A stretch of 64,000 bases of DNA from contig NZ_CP107932.1 of the NCBI RefSeq assembly GCF_036032445.1, positions 6,884,501 through 6,948,500 of the forward strand. Reading direction: 5' to 3'. The DNA is from Nocardia sp. NBC_00416 (lineage in GTDB: Bacteria > Actinomycetota > Actinomycetes > Mycobacteriales > Mycobacteriaceae). Positions 51,877 to 60,829 of this stretch are shown here, in pieces (position 1 is the first letter of the stretch; the number at the start of each line of letters is the position of its first letter). The notes under the pieces were generated by a model that was not told the DNA's origin, ran no database searches, and was given only the letters and a program-made list of their open reading frames with translations. A program made the position numbers and the translations under genes.

Positions 51877-53844
51877 TCAGATATTGGCGCCTTTGGTGCG
51901 ATTGCAGCCGCGGCACAGGATCTGGAGATTCGAGGCACTGGTGGCGCCGCCGCGGCTGAGCGGGATGATGTGGTCGAACTCCAGATAGTGACTGTCTCCG
52001 CATTCCACGCAGCGGCCGCCGTCGCGCTGCCACACCTCCGCCTTCACCTCCTGCGAGATACTGCGCGAATCACGCTGTCCCGGAGCGAGGACGAGCCGTT
52101 TGGCGACCCGCAGCGCGCCCTCCAGCGCGGCGGCGAGATATTCCGGGTCGGCGACGGCGAAGGTCCCGCCGCCGCGGGCCGAGGTGGCCGCGATGGTGAC
52201 GGCGTCGCGTTCGGCGGTGACCGAGACGATCCGGGACCACGGCAGCTCGACACCCGCGCCGGCGCCGACGAATCGCAGCTTCTTCGTGCTCACGATCAAT
52301 CGGCCGTCGGTGTGTTTGGGGCCGCGGGCCAGTTCCCGGATCTGGGTCGCGTCGATATCGAGGTAGACCAGTTCTTCGGCGTCCAGGTGCAGATCCGGTG
52401 TGCGGACGGTGGGCAGATCGCCCTCCCGCAACCGGGACAGTGCCCTTCCGCGTCTCATCCGTGACCGGAGTTCGTCGACCAGCGGACCGGCCACGCCCAG
52501 TTCGGTGACGGCGTGTTCGACATCGTCGTATTCCGTGGCCGTGATCTGCCCGTCGGCGAAGGCGAACGCGACCCGGCGTTCCACATACTGCAGTGCCATC
52601 GGTTCCAAGGCGGCCCGGCCCGCGGCCCGATCGATCCGCTGATAGCGCAGCGAAGCCCACAGCGCCTCCCATTCGGCGCCGCGCGGCCCGGACGCGGTGA
52701 GCACCCGCGCGGCGCGGGTGTGCCAGTGGATGAGGAACTCCTCGATATCCGTGGCGCAGGTGGCGCACGGTTGGTGCCCGCCGAAGACCCGCCGCCGGCG
52801 GCGGGTGCCGCAGCGTTCGCAGTCGTGCGGGTGCGGCCGGGTGGTGGGACGCCGGTCGGCGGTCCAGTGTTCGCCGTCCCACCAGCGCAGCCGGGCCGGG
52901 TCCTCGGGGTCGCGGTACCAGTCGGCGCGGTCGGGGTCCGGGGGCGGCGGGATGCGGACGGGATCGGTGGTGGCGAGCCGGCGCAGGGTCACGGTGCCCG
53001 GCAGTTGCCGGGTGGGCTGCGGTTCGGTGAAGCGGTCCCAGGGTGCGGCGGGTGCGGCGGAGGATTCGTTGAGCCGATAGTGAGCGTTGCCCGGATGTGT
53101 TCCGGGGGCAGGACGAGTGCCGTTCGCCGATCCTGTGCCCGGGTCGGCGGCGCGTATCGCGGGTCCGGATCGGCCCGGTCCGGCGGCCGGGTGTCGCGCG
53201 CCGTCGCGATGCGATTCGTCGCTCGCGCCACGCGGTTCGCGCGTGGGCGTTCTGGTGAGCACGGCGGTGCTCCGGTCCGACGCCGCGTGCCCGGTCCGCG
53301 GTGCCCTCAGCAGTTCTGTGGCTTCGTCGACCGATGCGGGTTCGTCGTCGACCCTGATTCCGAATTCGGTCACCAGACCTGCCATACCGGTGGCCCAGCC
53401 CTGACCGACAGCGCGGAACCGCCAGCCGCTGTCACGGCGATAGAACTCGCCGAACATCATGGCCGACACCGCTTCCGAATCGCCGATCGTGTACTCGGCG
53501 ACCGGGCCGTCGACCGCGAATACGGTGATCCGCAGCTCGTCGACCTGGGTGAACACCGCGCCTTCCAGCGACCCCGACACCACGATGCGGTCCACTTCGG
53601 CCTCGGTGCGGGGTAGCGATACGCTGAGCCGCGCGGTGCCCGGGGCGGGGTCCTGGTCGAGGGTGACCGCTTGCGAGATGTGCCGGGGCGCGTTGTAGAA
53701 GACCAGATCCCGATCGCCGCGCACCGACCCGTCGCCGCCCAGCAGTAGGGCATGCGCGTCCAGCACATGCTCGGACCGCCAGGAAATCACTACGGCCAGA
53801 AGCGATGTCGGGATCGCAGTATTGGCACCCTTGCTCAGTTCCAT
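51877..53844 (-). CDS. TerD domain - DUF2510 - zinc finger - HNH endonuclease fusion protein
   Basis: 655 residues. The N-terminal ~165 residues are a TerD/CABP1 domain (MELSKGANTAIP, HVLDAHALLLGGDGSVRGDRDLVFYNAP, VFAVDGPVAEYTIGDSEAVSAMMFGEFYRRDSGWRFRAVGQG). After a Pro/Arg linker comes DUF2510 near 305-330 (DWYRDPEDPARLRWWDGEHWT), a CxxC...CxxC zinc finger near 340-365, a helical region, a PH/GRAM-like domain (DGRLIVSTKKLRFVGAGAGVELPWSRIVSV) and a C-terminal HNH nuclease near 600-655 (WQRDGGRCVECGDSHYLEFDHIIPLSRGGATSASNLQILCRGCN). ATG 53844 starts exactly at the TerD domain; the longer frame overlaps the divergent gene. A Ter-type stress or defence effector that cuts nucleic acid is inferred. 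Confidence 0.85.
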   Translation of the reverse strand: MELSKGANTAIPTSLLAVVISWRSEHVLDAHALLLGGDGSVRGDRDLVFYNAPRHISQAVTLDQDPAPGTARLSVSLPRTEAEVDRIVVSGSLEGAVFTQVDELRITVFAVDGPVAEYTIGDSEAVSAMMFGEFYRRDSGWRFRAVGQGWATGMAGLVTEFGIRVDDEPASVDEATELLRAPRTGHAASDRSTAVLTRTPTREPRGASDESHRDGARHPAAGPGRSGPAIRAADPGTGSANGTRPAPGTHPGNAHYRLNESSAAPAAPWDRFTEPQPTRQLPGTVTLRRLATTDPVRIPPPPDPDRADWYRDPEDPARLRWWDGEHWTADRRPTTRPHPHDCERCGTRRRRRVFGGHQPCATCATDIEEFLIHWHTRAARVLTASGPRGAEWEALWASLRYQRIDRAAGRAALEPMALQYVERRVAFAFADGQITATEYDDVEHAVTELGVAGPLVDELRSRMRRGRALSRLREGDLPTVRTPDLHLDAEELVYLDIDATQIRELARGPKHTDGRLIVSTKKLRFVGAGAGVELPWSRIVSVTAERDAVTIAATSARGGGTFAVADPEYLAAALEGALRVAKRLVLAPGQRDSRSISQEVKAEVWQRDGGRCVECGDSHYLEFDHIIPLSRGGATSASNLQILCRGCNRTKGANI

Positions 53845-53932
53845 CGTCGTCGAACTATGCCATGCGATGCCGACACGCCCGCAGGCGTGCAGGTCGTCGC
53901 TGTTTTCGGGATCGATGGGGCAGAGTTGTCCC

Positions 53933-54421
53933 ATGACCGATCCGGGGCAGCCGGCGGATAAGCGGCCGGGGGCGCGGCGGGTGCCCACGCCCGCCGATGT
54001 GCTGGCGGCCGCGCAGTCGGCGGTGGACGCGGCGCAGTCCGCGGCCGGGCAGGCGCTCGAGGCCGCACAGTTGACGGCGGGCCAGGCATTCGACGCGGCG
54101 GTCCGGTTGCCCCCGGCGTCGGCGCAGCTCGCGGCACAACTTCCCGATGTGCTGGAGAATCTGTCCACTGCCATCGATCGCCTCAACGCCACGATCGATC
54201 GCCTCGACCGCACCCTCGCGCTCGCCGATCCCGCGTTCGCCGCCTACGACAGGTTGCTGCCCCGGTTGGAGGCGATGATCGCACTGGGCGAGGATCTGTT
54301 CGGCGCGCTGTCCAGGCTGCCCGGGGTGGGCCGGCTCGGCCGGATGGCCGGGATCGTCGCGCCGGAACCACCCCCGGAACCGGAACCCGGACCGAAGCGG
54401 CGGCCGCGGCGCGGATCCTGA
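53933..54421 (+). CDS. hypothetical Ala-rich helical protein, 162 aa
   Basis: 162 residues, almost wholly helical. Residues 20-60 are an Ala/Gln repeat (AAAQSAVDAAQSAAGQALEAAQLTAGQAFDAA) resembling phasin or apolipoprotein-like amphipathic helices; 75-105 carry a leucine-heptad coiled coil (LPDVLENLSTAIDRLNATIDRLDRTL); the tail is Pro/Glu then Arg-rich (PEPPPEPEPGPKRRPRRGS). No signal peptide. ATG 53933 is divergent from the TerD-HNH gene, 88 bases away, so the two may share a promoter region. Function not recognised; membrane or lipid-surface association is plausible. Confidence 0.65.
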   Translation: MTDPGQPADKRPGARRVPTPADVLAAAQSAVDAAQSAAGQALEAAQLTAGQAFDAAVRLPPASAQLAAQLPDVLENLSTAIDRLNATIDRLDRTLALADPAFAAYDRLLPRLEAMIALGEDLFGALSRLPGVGRLGRMAGIVAPEPPPEPEPGPKRRPRRGS

Positions 54422-54425
54422 GCGT

Positions 54426-54815
54426 TCAGTGAGGGTCCAGCGCACTGCCGTTGAAGGGTGCGTCGTGCGCGGTGCGGTCGTGCACCGGGCGCACCCGGAC
54501 CTCGTCGTCGTCGAAGGTGATCTGCGCGTTCTTGTTCGCGTTGAGCAGGATCAGCACCAGCTGATCGGCCATCCTTTCGGCGGTTTCCCCGCTGGAATAT
54601 CGTCCGAGCACCCGGCTGCTGGGTCCGACGGTGCCGCTGCCGCGGTCGTAGTCCCACTGTCCGGTACCGGTCGCCACCGCCAGCCGGGCGACGACTTCGA
54701 CGGCGCCCGTACCTTCGTGCGGTCCGCGTTCGCGCACCGGTTCGGTGCCGATCTCGATGATCTGGTCGGCCCGAAGCCAGTCCCCGCCATGTGTTTTCAC
54801 CCAGAGCTGTGCCAT
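54426..54815 (-). CDS. hypothetical protein, 129 aa
   Basis: Unrecognised soluble protein. Beta-rich N-terminus (AQLWVKTHGGDWLRADQIIEIG), a central region with GRYSSGETAERMADQLVLILLNANK that looks like an amphipathic helix, and an acidic then His-rich tail. No signal or membrane segment. ATG 54815 lies 54 bases downstream of pabB on the same strand, so it may be co-transcribed with pabB. Convergent with the 162-residue protein, 4 bases apart. Codon use supports a real gene. Confidence 0.6.
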   Translation of the reverse strand: MAQLWVKTHGGDWLRADQIIEIGTEPVRERGPHEGTGAVEVVARLAVATGTGQWDYDRGSGTVGPSSRVLGRYSSGETAERMADQLVLILLNANKNAQITFDDDEVRVRPVHDRTAHDAPFNGSALDPH

Positions 54816-54869
54816 CAGTCCATTGTCGCCCTGTTCGCGGGTTCGGGCCGCGCGTTTTCCGGGGACGGG

Positions 54870-56354
54870 CTACCTCGCCCGGCCCATCGGGATACCGGCC
54901 GCGGGCCGATCGGCGCCTGCCGGGCCGGTGGCCAGCGCCCGGTAGACCGCCGCGGCCTTGAGCAGCATTTCGTCGTATTCGGCGTTGGCGTCGGAGTCCA
55001 GCACGATCGCGCCCCCGGCCCCGATCTGCCAGTGTCCCGCGTGGCGCACGGCGGTGCGGATGACGATATTGAGGTCGGCGGTGCCGCCCAGCCCGAGAAA
55101 GCCGATCGTGCCCGAGTACACCCCCCGCGCGCGGGTCTCGAGGGCGTCGATGATCTGCATGGTGCGGATCTTGGGCGCACCCGTCATCGATCCGCCCGGG
55201 AAACACGCACGCAGGCAGCCGATGACATCGGTGTCCGCGCGCAGCGTCCCGCGCACGGTCGAAACCAGCTGATGCAGGGTCGAATAGGTTTCGGTGGCCA
55301 GCAGTTCGTGCACGCGCACACTGCCGACCTCGCAGACCCGGCCCAGATCGTTGCGCAGCAGGTCGACGATCATCACGTTCTCCGCCCGGGTCTTCGGGTC
55401 CTCGGTCAGCGCGCGGCGCAGGCGTTCGTCCACCACCGGGTCGGGGTCGCGCCGGGCGGTGCCCTTGATGGGTTTCGTCTCGACGGTGCGGGTCCGGTCG
55501 ATCTTCAGGAAGCGTTCGGGGGAGGAACAGGCGATCTCGAGGTCGGCGAATCGCAGATAGGCCGAGTAGGGCGCGGGATTGGTCCGGCGCAGCGTGCGGT
55601 AGACATCGAGTCCGCCGGTCGTGGCGGGGAAGGTGAGCTGATCGGTCAGTGTGATCTCGTACGATTCGCCCGCCTGCAGGGCACGGCGGCACGCGGCGAT
55701 ATCGCGCAGGTACCGCGCGCGTCCACGGACCAGGTGGTCCTCGATGCCGGGGGTGTCGCCGTCGGTGTCGAGCGGCGGGGGGTTCGACCAGGCGGGCAGT
55801 GTCTGCAGGATCGCCGCCGTGGCGAGCAGCCAGGCGTCGCCCGCCGCGCGGTCGGATTCCTGCGGTCCGGTGAGCGCGAGCAGGTGGGTGCGTCCGGCGA
55901 GATGGTCGACGACGATCACCCGGTCGGCGAAGATCCACTGGGCGTCGGGCGCCGCCGACCGGTGCGCGGCCGTCGCGCCGCAGTCGGCCTTGACCTCGTA
56001 ACCCAGGTATCCGACGTAGCCTCCCGCGAAATCGAAGGGGAGGTCCTCGGGCAGCGGCGTGCAGCGGGTGCGCAGTGCCGCGGCCAGGTAGTCCAGGATC
56101 GTGCCCGGCTCGTCGCGGACCCGACCGTCGGAGCTGCGTACGGTGACCGTCCCGCTGCCGACCCGGTAGCCGACCGTTTCGGCCAGCGGCCCGGTGGCGT
56201 CCCCGAGGAACGAGAAACGGTCCAGCCCGGGTTCCACATGCTCGCTGTCCAGCCAGAACGCGGTCGGTGAGGTGCGGTAGAGACGAAGGAAGGCGGCCTC
56301 GGTGTCGACGGCGCGATCGAGTACGTGGTGCCGGAGGGTCGCGGAGGAAGACAT
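54870..56354 (-). CDS. pabB: aminodeoxychorismate synthase component I
   Basis: 494-residue chorismate-binding enzyme that aminates chorismate to 4-amino-4-deoxychorismate for p-aminobenzoate and folate. Motifs: FAGGYVGYLGYEVKADCG in the N-terminal domain, CRRALQAGESYEITLTDQLTF, CSSPERFLKIDRTRTVETKPIKGTARR with the Pro-Ile-Lys-Gly loop of PabB, MIVDLLRNDLGRVCEVGSV and CFPGGSMTGAPKIRTMQIID, and IGAGGAIVLDSDANAEYDEM. The PIKGT loop with Lys points to PabB rather than TrpE (PIAGT). ATG 56354 is chosen; the longer frame crosses into the divergent phosphotransferase. No PabA gene is adjacent. Confidence 0.92.
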   Translation of the reverse strand: MSSSATLRHHVLDRAVDTEAAFLRLYRTSPTAFWLDSEHVEPGLDRFSFLGDATGPLAETVGYRVGSGTVTVRSSDGRVRDEPGTILDYLAAALRTRCTPLPEDLPFDFAGGYVGYLGYEVKADCGATAAHRSAAPDAQWIFADRVIVVDHLAGRTHLLALTGPQESDRAAGDAWLLATAAILQTLPAWSNPPPLDTDGDTPGIEDHLVRGRARYLRDIAACRRALQAGESYEITLTDQLTFPATTGGLDVYRTLRRTNPAPYSAYLRFADLEIACSSPERFLKIDRTRTVETKPIKGTARRDPDPVVDERLRRALTEDPKTRAENVMIVDLLRNDLGRVCEVGSVRVHELLATETYSTLHQLVSTVRGTLRADTDVIGCLRACFPGGSMTGAPKIRTMQIIDALETRARGVYSGTIGFLGLGGTADLNIVIRTAVRHAGHWQIGAGGAIVLDSDANAEYDEMLLKAAAVYRALATGPAGADRPAAGIPMGRAR

Positions 56355-56433
56355 CGTGGACCGAACCCTACGCCGCGGGCGTGTCCCGAACTGTCGTCGG
56401 TTGCCCGCAGTTTCTCCGGACGGGTGGGGCACA

Positions 56434-57498
56434 ATGTCAGGCATGTCTGTTGCGCAGCCGGTAGGCGTGGATCGTGAACACGTCGACTTCACCGTGGTCG
56501 GGAACTGGATGGACGAGCGGGGGCTCACCGGCGGCGACTTCCAGGAGGTGAGGGCCCTCGGCGGCGGGACGCAGAACATCATGTTGCGTTTCACCCGGGG
56601 TGGGCGGGACTACGTGCTGCGCCGCGGACCGGCGCATCTGCGGCCCAAGAGCAACGAGGTCATCCGGCGGGAGGCGCGGCTGCTGGGCGCGCTCACCGGC
56701 ACCGATGTGCGGGCCCCGCGGGTGATCGCCGCCGAAACCGACGAGTCGGTGCTGGGCGCGGTGTTCTACCTGATGGAACCGATCGAGGGGTTCAACCCGC
56801 AGACCGAGCTCCCGGCGCCCTTCGCCGCGGACGCGGAGGCGCGGCGGCTGATGGGCTTGTCCGCGGTCGAGGCCATCGCCCGGCTGGGGGCGCTGGACTA
56901 CCGGGAACTGGGGCTGGCCGATTACGGCAAACCGGAAGGGTTCCTGGAACGCCAGGTCGGCCGCTGGATGCACGAACTCGACTCGTATGCGGCGAACGAG
57001 GGTTACCCCGGTCCGCAGATCCCCGGGCTGGAATCGGTGGCGGATTGGCTGGAGCGCAACCGTCCGGCCTCCTGGACCCCCGGGATCCTGCACGGTGACT
57101 GCCATCTGGCCAACATCATGTTCTCCTACGACCGCCCGGAGGTCGCGGCCCTGGTGGACTGGGAGATGTCGACCATCGGCGATCCGCTGCTGGATCTCGG
57201 CTGGCAGATCGCGACCCGGCCGGAACCCGGCACCTCCGGAGCGGCGCTGATCGGCAAACTCGGGGAGGCCGGATCGCTGCCGTCGAGCGCGGAGATGATC
57301 GAGCACTACGGCAAGTTCTCCGATCGCGATCTGAGCGCGGTCACCTGGTACACAGTGCTGGCCTGCTTCAAGCTGGGCATCGTCCTGGAGGGAACCTACG
57401 CGCGGGCGTTCGCGGGTAAGGCGCCCGTGAAGGTCGGTGATTTCCTGCACGCGAACACGCTCGAGCTGTTCGCGCAGGCGCGTGGACTCATAGAGTGA
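56434..57498 (+). CDS. aminoglycoside-phosphotransferase-fold family protein (FadE-associated type)
   Basis: 354-residue APH/choline-kinase fold protein. Nucleotide motifs: LGGGTQNIMLRFTRGGRDYVLRRGP (with the ATP-binding Arg/Lys strand), catalytic loop ILHGDCHLANIMF with H-G-D-x-x-x-x-N, and metal site ALVDWEMSTIGDPLLDLGW. It belongs to the family fused to or adjacent to acyl-CoA dehydrogenases such as FadE36-neighbour proteins; kinase activity towards an acyl or hydroxyl substrate is presumed. ATG 56434 or 56443 is the start. Divergent from pabB. Confidence 0.87.
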   Translation: MSGMSVAQPVGVDREHVDFTVVGNWMDERGLTGGDFQEVRALGGGTQNIMLRFTRGGRDYVLRRGPAHLRPKSNEVIRREARLLGALTGTDVRAPRVIAAETDESVLGAVFYLMEPIEGFNPQTELPAPFAADAEARRLMGLSAVEAIARLGALDYRELGLADYGKPEGFLERQVGRWMHELDSYAANEGYPGPQIPGLESVADWLERNRPASWTPGILHGDCHLANIMFSYDRPEVAALVDWEMSTIGDPLLDLGWQIATRPEPGTSGAALIGKLGEAGSLPSSAEMIEHYGKFSDRDLSAVTWYTVLACFKLGIVLEGTYARAFAGKAPVKVGDFLHANTLELFAQARGLIE

Positions 57499-57910
57499 GA
57501 ACAGGTTTCATTATTGCGATCCGTCCCGCGGTCCGCGCCCGCGGTTGAGGAGTGATCGTGGTGTGCGCGCATCGGTCGGTTCGGCGGTGGTGTGCTGCCG
57601 ATCTTGTTACCGCGTGATCCCCGGCGTCGTTTCGTCATCCGCGCCTCCGCTTCGGGGCCCGGGCCTTGCGTCACTGCGTCGACCAGCCGAGTCGATCGGT
57701 GACGGCGGAGCTACTCATGGAATCCCGCCGGAGAGCCGGTGGATTCGGGGAGCTGATCGGCGGGGCGGGCGCTCGCTCCGGCCGGTCTATATGGTCGACC
57801 GACCAGTTCTCTGTGGAAAATCTTCGCCAACTACTAGAACGTGTTCCAGTTCGTGTCGTAGTGTGGAGGCTGTCACATGAAAGCCCGCGCATGCGAGAGG
57901 TCGGACACGA
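57499..57910. other. 412-base region upstream of the NDMA-dependent dehydrogenase
   Basis: No gene recognised. The 3' part from about 57815 is AT-richer and holds the KstR-type box at 57835-57848, so it is mostly promoter. The first 250 bases show nothing identifiable. Confidence 0.5.
57835..57848 (+). promoter_or_regulatory. KstR-type box upstream of the NDMA-dependent alcohol dehydrogenase gene
   Basis: TAGAACGTGTTCCA matches TnnAACnnGTTnnA, is preceded by ACTAC, and lies 63 bases before the ATG at 57911. It shares TAGAACGTGTT with the box at 43823, 14 kb away. Confidence 0.65.
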
Positions 57911-59041
57911 ATGAAGACGAAGGGCGCGATCCTTTGGGGGATCGACGAGCCGTGGTCCGTCGAGGAAATCGAACTCGGCGATCCGCGCGCCGGTGAGGTG
58001 CAGATCCAGCTGGAGACCGCTGGAATGTGCCATTCGGACCACCACATGGTCACCGGCGCCACCCCCATGCCCTCCTTCCCGGCCATGGGCGGCCACGAAG
58101 GCGCGGGCGTCATCACCAGGCTGGGTCCCGGCACCCCGCCCGATCTCGCCGTGGGCGATCACGTAGTGCTGTCGTTCATCCCCGCCTGCGGACGCTGTCC
58201 GTCCTGTGTGGCAGGACATATGGCCCTGTGCGACCTCGGGATGGGCCTGCTCTCCGGGCAGTCCATCAGCGACGGCAGCTACCGCATCCAGGCCCGGGGC
58301 AAGGACGTCATCCCGATGTGCCTGCTCGGGACCTTCTCGCCGTATATGACGGTGCACTACTCCTCGGTGGTCAAGATCGACCCCGAGATCCCGTTCGAGG
58401 TCGCCTGCCTGGTCGGGTGCGGTGTGCCCACCGGTTTCGGCTCCTCCACCCATGTGGGCAATATCGGGCCCGGGGATACGGCGGCCATCGTCGGCATCGG
58501 CGGCGTCGGGATGAGCGCGCTGCAGGGCGCGGTGCTCTCCGGAGCGCAGAAGGTCGTCGCCATCGACCCGAACCCGTGGAAGCTGGAACAGGCCAAGAAG
58601 TTCGGCGCCACCCACACCTACAGCAGCATGGCCGAGGCCATCGTCCCGCTGATGGAGGCCACCGAGGGACGGATGGCCGACAAGGTCATCCTCACCATGG
58701 GTGAGATGCAGGGCGAGTACATCGAAGAGGGCCTGATCCTCACCGCCAAGGCCGGCACCCTGGTCGTCACCTCGATGGGCCGGATGGACGCCTTCGATGT
58801 GAAGCTGAACAGCTTCCTGCTCTCCATGCTGCAGAAAACGGTCAAGGGTTGCATCTTCGGCGGCGGCAACGCCCGCCAGGACATCCCACGGCTGCTTTCG
58901 CTGTACAAGGCGGGTCAGCTGAACCTGGACGATATGGTGACCCGCAGCTACTCGCTGGAGGACGTCAACCAGGGCTACAAGGACATGCTGGACGGCAAGA
59001 ACATCCGCGGCATCATCAAGTACACCGACGCGGACCGCTGA
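57911..59041 (+). CDS. NDMA-dependent alcohol dehydrogenase (zinc-containing)
   Basis: 376-residue medium-chain alcohol dehydrogenase of the nicotinoprotein type that oxidises alcohols with bound NAD and an artificial acceptor such as NDMA. Catalytic zinc residues lie in TAGMCHSDHH and GGHEGAG; the structural zinc is CGRCPSCVAGHMALC. The nucleotide loop is GPGDTAAIVGIGGVGMSALQGAVL. The whole sequence closely follows the Rxyl_3153/AdhD family common in mycobacteria and Nocardia. ATG 57911. A KstR-type box suggests a role in steroid side-chain alcohol oxidation, inferred. Confidence 0.94.
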   Translation: MKTKGAILWGIDEPWSVEEIELGDPRAGEVQIQLETAGMCHSDHHMVTGATPMPSFPAMGGHEGAGVITRLGPGTPPDLAVGDHVVLSFIPACGRCPSCVAGHMALCDLGMGLLSGQSISDGSYRIQARGKDVIPMCLLGTFSPYMTVHYSSVVKIDPEIPFEVACLVGCGVPTGFGSSTHVGNIGPGDTAAIVGIGGVGMSALQGAVLSGAQKVVAIDPNPWKLEQAKKFGATHTYSSMAEAIVPLMEATEGRMADKVILTMGEMQGEYIEEGLILTAKAGTLVVTSMGRMDAFDVKLNSFLLSMLQKTVKGCIFGGGNARQDIPRLLSLYKAGQLNLDDMVTRSYSLEDVNQGYKDMLDGKNIRGIIKYTDADR

Positions 59042-59369
59042 TCCCGGCCGGAGTACCCGCGCACTGCGCGTTCCGGGCCGGTGGGGCCGATCGATTCCGC
59101 GCCCCCCGGCCCGTGCCGGTCGATCGGCCGCCGGCCCGGCCGGCGTTCCGGGCGCACTGCGCCGACTCGTCCGAAGCTCCCGTCACCCGCGCCGGCCCGG
59201 TCGGGGCCACGTGACCGGTCCGGACGGCCGGTCCGGCGCGCTGTTGCCGTCCGGGGCAGGGGAATTGCGGTGCACGGGTCCGCGCGGCCGGGTTCGCGTG
59301 GGTGAACCGTTGCCCCGGAACCGCTCGGGCGGATTCCGGGCGAGCTGTTCGGTCTCGTAACCTCGGGGT
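59042..59369. other. 328-base GC-rich intergenic region
   Basis: Nothing recognisable: no gene, no strong hairpin and no clear promoter. Between two plus-strand genes. Confidence 0.5.
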
Positions 59370-60200
59370 GTGCGCGCACTCGAGCAGATCAAACAATGGC
59401 CGGTCCGGCATGCCGCGGCGGGTGTGGTCACCCCGGACGGCCAGTGGTCGGCCGGTGACGGTGACCGGGTCTACCGGCTCGCGTCGGTCACCAAGCCGTT
59501 GGTCGCGTACGCGGTGCTGGTCGCCGTGGAAGAAGGGGCGATCGAGCTCGATCAGCCTGCCGGGCCGCCCGGTTCGACCGTCCGCCATCTGCTGGCGCAC
59601 ACCTCCGGGGTGGCTTTCGACACCACCGATATCCTCGCCCGGCCCGGCGCGAAGCGGATCTATTCGAGCGCGGGATTCGAACTGCTGGCCGATTTCGTTG
59701 CCGAGCACTCCGGCATTCCGTTCCCGGACTACCTGCGTGAGGCCGTATTCGAACCGCTGGGCATGTCCGATTCGGAGCTGGCGGGTTCCGCCGGGCACGG
59801 CGCGTATTCCACACTCGCCGATCTGCTGCGTTTCGCCGGCGAGCTGCTCGAGCCGCGGCTGATCTCCCCACAGACCCGCACCGAGGCGACCACCGTTCAG
59901 TTTCCGGGGAGCAACGGCGTGCTGCCCGGATTCGGCTCGCAGCGGCCCAACGACTGGGGTCTGGGTTTCGAGATCCGGGACGGGAAGACGCCGCACTGGA
60001 CCGGCGTCGCCAACTCGCCTGCGACCTACGGTCATTTCGGGCAATCCGGCACGTTCCTGTGGGTGGATCCGCGGTACGACCTGGCGTGTGTGGCATTGAG
60101 CGATGAGAATTTCGGTGACTGGTCGCGCGAAGTATGGCCTCCGTTCAGTGATTCGGTCATCGCGGAGGCGGCACTCGCCCGCAACACGGCAAAGAAGTAA
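59370..60200 (+). CDS. serine hydrolase, beta-lactamase/penicillin-binding-like family
   Basis: 276-residue protein of the class C beta-lactamase/EstB-type family. The catalytic S-x-x-K is S39-V-T-K42 (RLASVTKPLVAYAV), the second motif is YSS in IYSSAGFELLADFV (Tyr in the Y-x-N position, Asn replaced by Ser), and HFGQSGTFLWVDP near the end supplies the H/K-x-G-like third motif. No signal peptide, so it is likely cytoplasmic and more probably an esterase than a lactamase. GTG 59370. Next gene DUF3145 follows 95 bases downstream. Confidence 0.85.
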   Translation: MRALEQIKQWPVRHAAAGVVTPDGQWSAGDGDRVYRLASVTKPLVAYAVLVAVEEGAIELDQPAGPPGSTVRHLLAHTSGVAFDTTDILARPGAKRIYSSAGFELLADFVAEHSGIPFPDYLREAVFEPLGMSDSELAGSAGHGAYSTLADLLRFAGELLEPRLISPQTRTEATTVQFPGSNGVLPGFGSQRPNDWGLGFEIRDGKTPHWTGVANSPATYGHFGQSGTFLWVDPRYDLACVALSDENFGDWSREVWPPFSDSVIAEAALARNTAKK

Positions 60201-60295
60201 CACGTGTAACACCGGGCACTCGAGTACACTCGGGCAACGCCTTTTCGACGGACCGTTGGGGAAGACGAGCATCGTCGAAACCGGAGGTGTACGTG

Positions 60296-60829
60296 GTGCG
60301 CGGATCGACTCGATACGCGGAGGCGACGGCGGGTGTGGTGTATGTCCACTCGTCGCCCACCGCGCTGTGCCCGCATATCGAATGGGCGCTCGCGGCCGCT
60401 CTCGGCGCTCCCGCCAGTCTGCGCTGGACCGCGCAGCCCGCGTCTCCGGGTCAGCTCCGGGCGACGACCGATTGGGTGGGCCCGGCCGGCACCGCCTCCC
60501 GGATCGCGCAGTCGTTGCGGTCCTGGCCGGTGCTGCGTTTCGAGGTCACCGAGGATCCCGGTGAGGGCGTCGACGGGGAGCGCTACAGCTTCGTGCCGTC
60601 GCTGGGTCTGTGGCACGGTTCCACCAGCGCCAACGGGGATGTGATGGTCGGCGAGATGCGCCTGCGGGTCATGCTCCAGGCGGCTCGGGAGCTGGGTCGG
60701 CACTCCGCCTACGACTTGGCCGCGGAGCTCGATCGGGCCCTGGGCACGGCCTGGGACGATGATCTGGAGGTCTTCCGGACGGGCAGCGAAGGGGCCGAGG
60801 TCACCTGGTTGCGGCGGGACGTGGGCTGA
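60296..60829 (+). CDS. DUF3145 family protein
   Basis: 177-residue actinobacterial DUF3145 protein. The N-terminal TRYAEATAGVVYVHSSPTALCPHIEWALAAALG is diagnostic, followed by RWTAQPASPGQLRATTDWVGPAG, a conserved core GSTSANGDVMVGEMRLR and a C-terminal helix RELGRHSAYDLAAELDRALG. GTG 60296 is chosen since it aligns with the family start and lies 8 bases after GGAGG. In mycobacteria such genes are cell-wall-lipid neighbours, but the function remains unknown. Confidence 0.9.
   Translation: MRGSTRYAEATAGVVYVHSSPTALCPHIEWALAAALGAPASLRWTAQPASPGQLRATTDWVGPAGTASRIAQSLRSWPVLRFEVTEDPGEGVDGERYSFVPSLGLWHGSTSANGDVMVGEMRLRVMLQAARELGRHSAYDLAAELDRALGTAWDDDLEVFRTGSEGAEVTWLRRDVG

Noticed and set aside
59042..59369. 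CRISPR or repeat array in GC-rich gap
   Set aside because: No regular repeats or spacers; only random GC-rich short matches.
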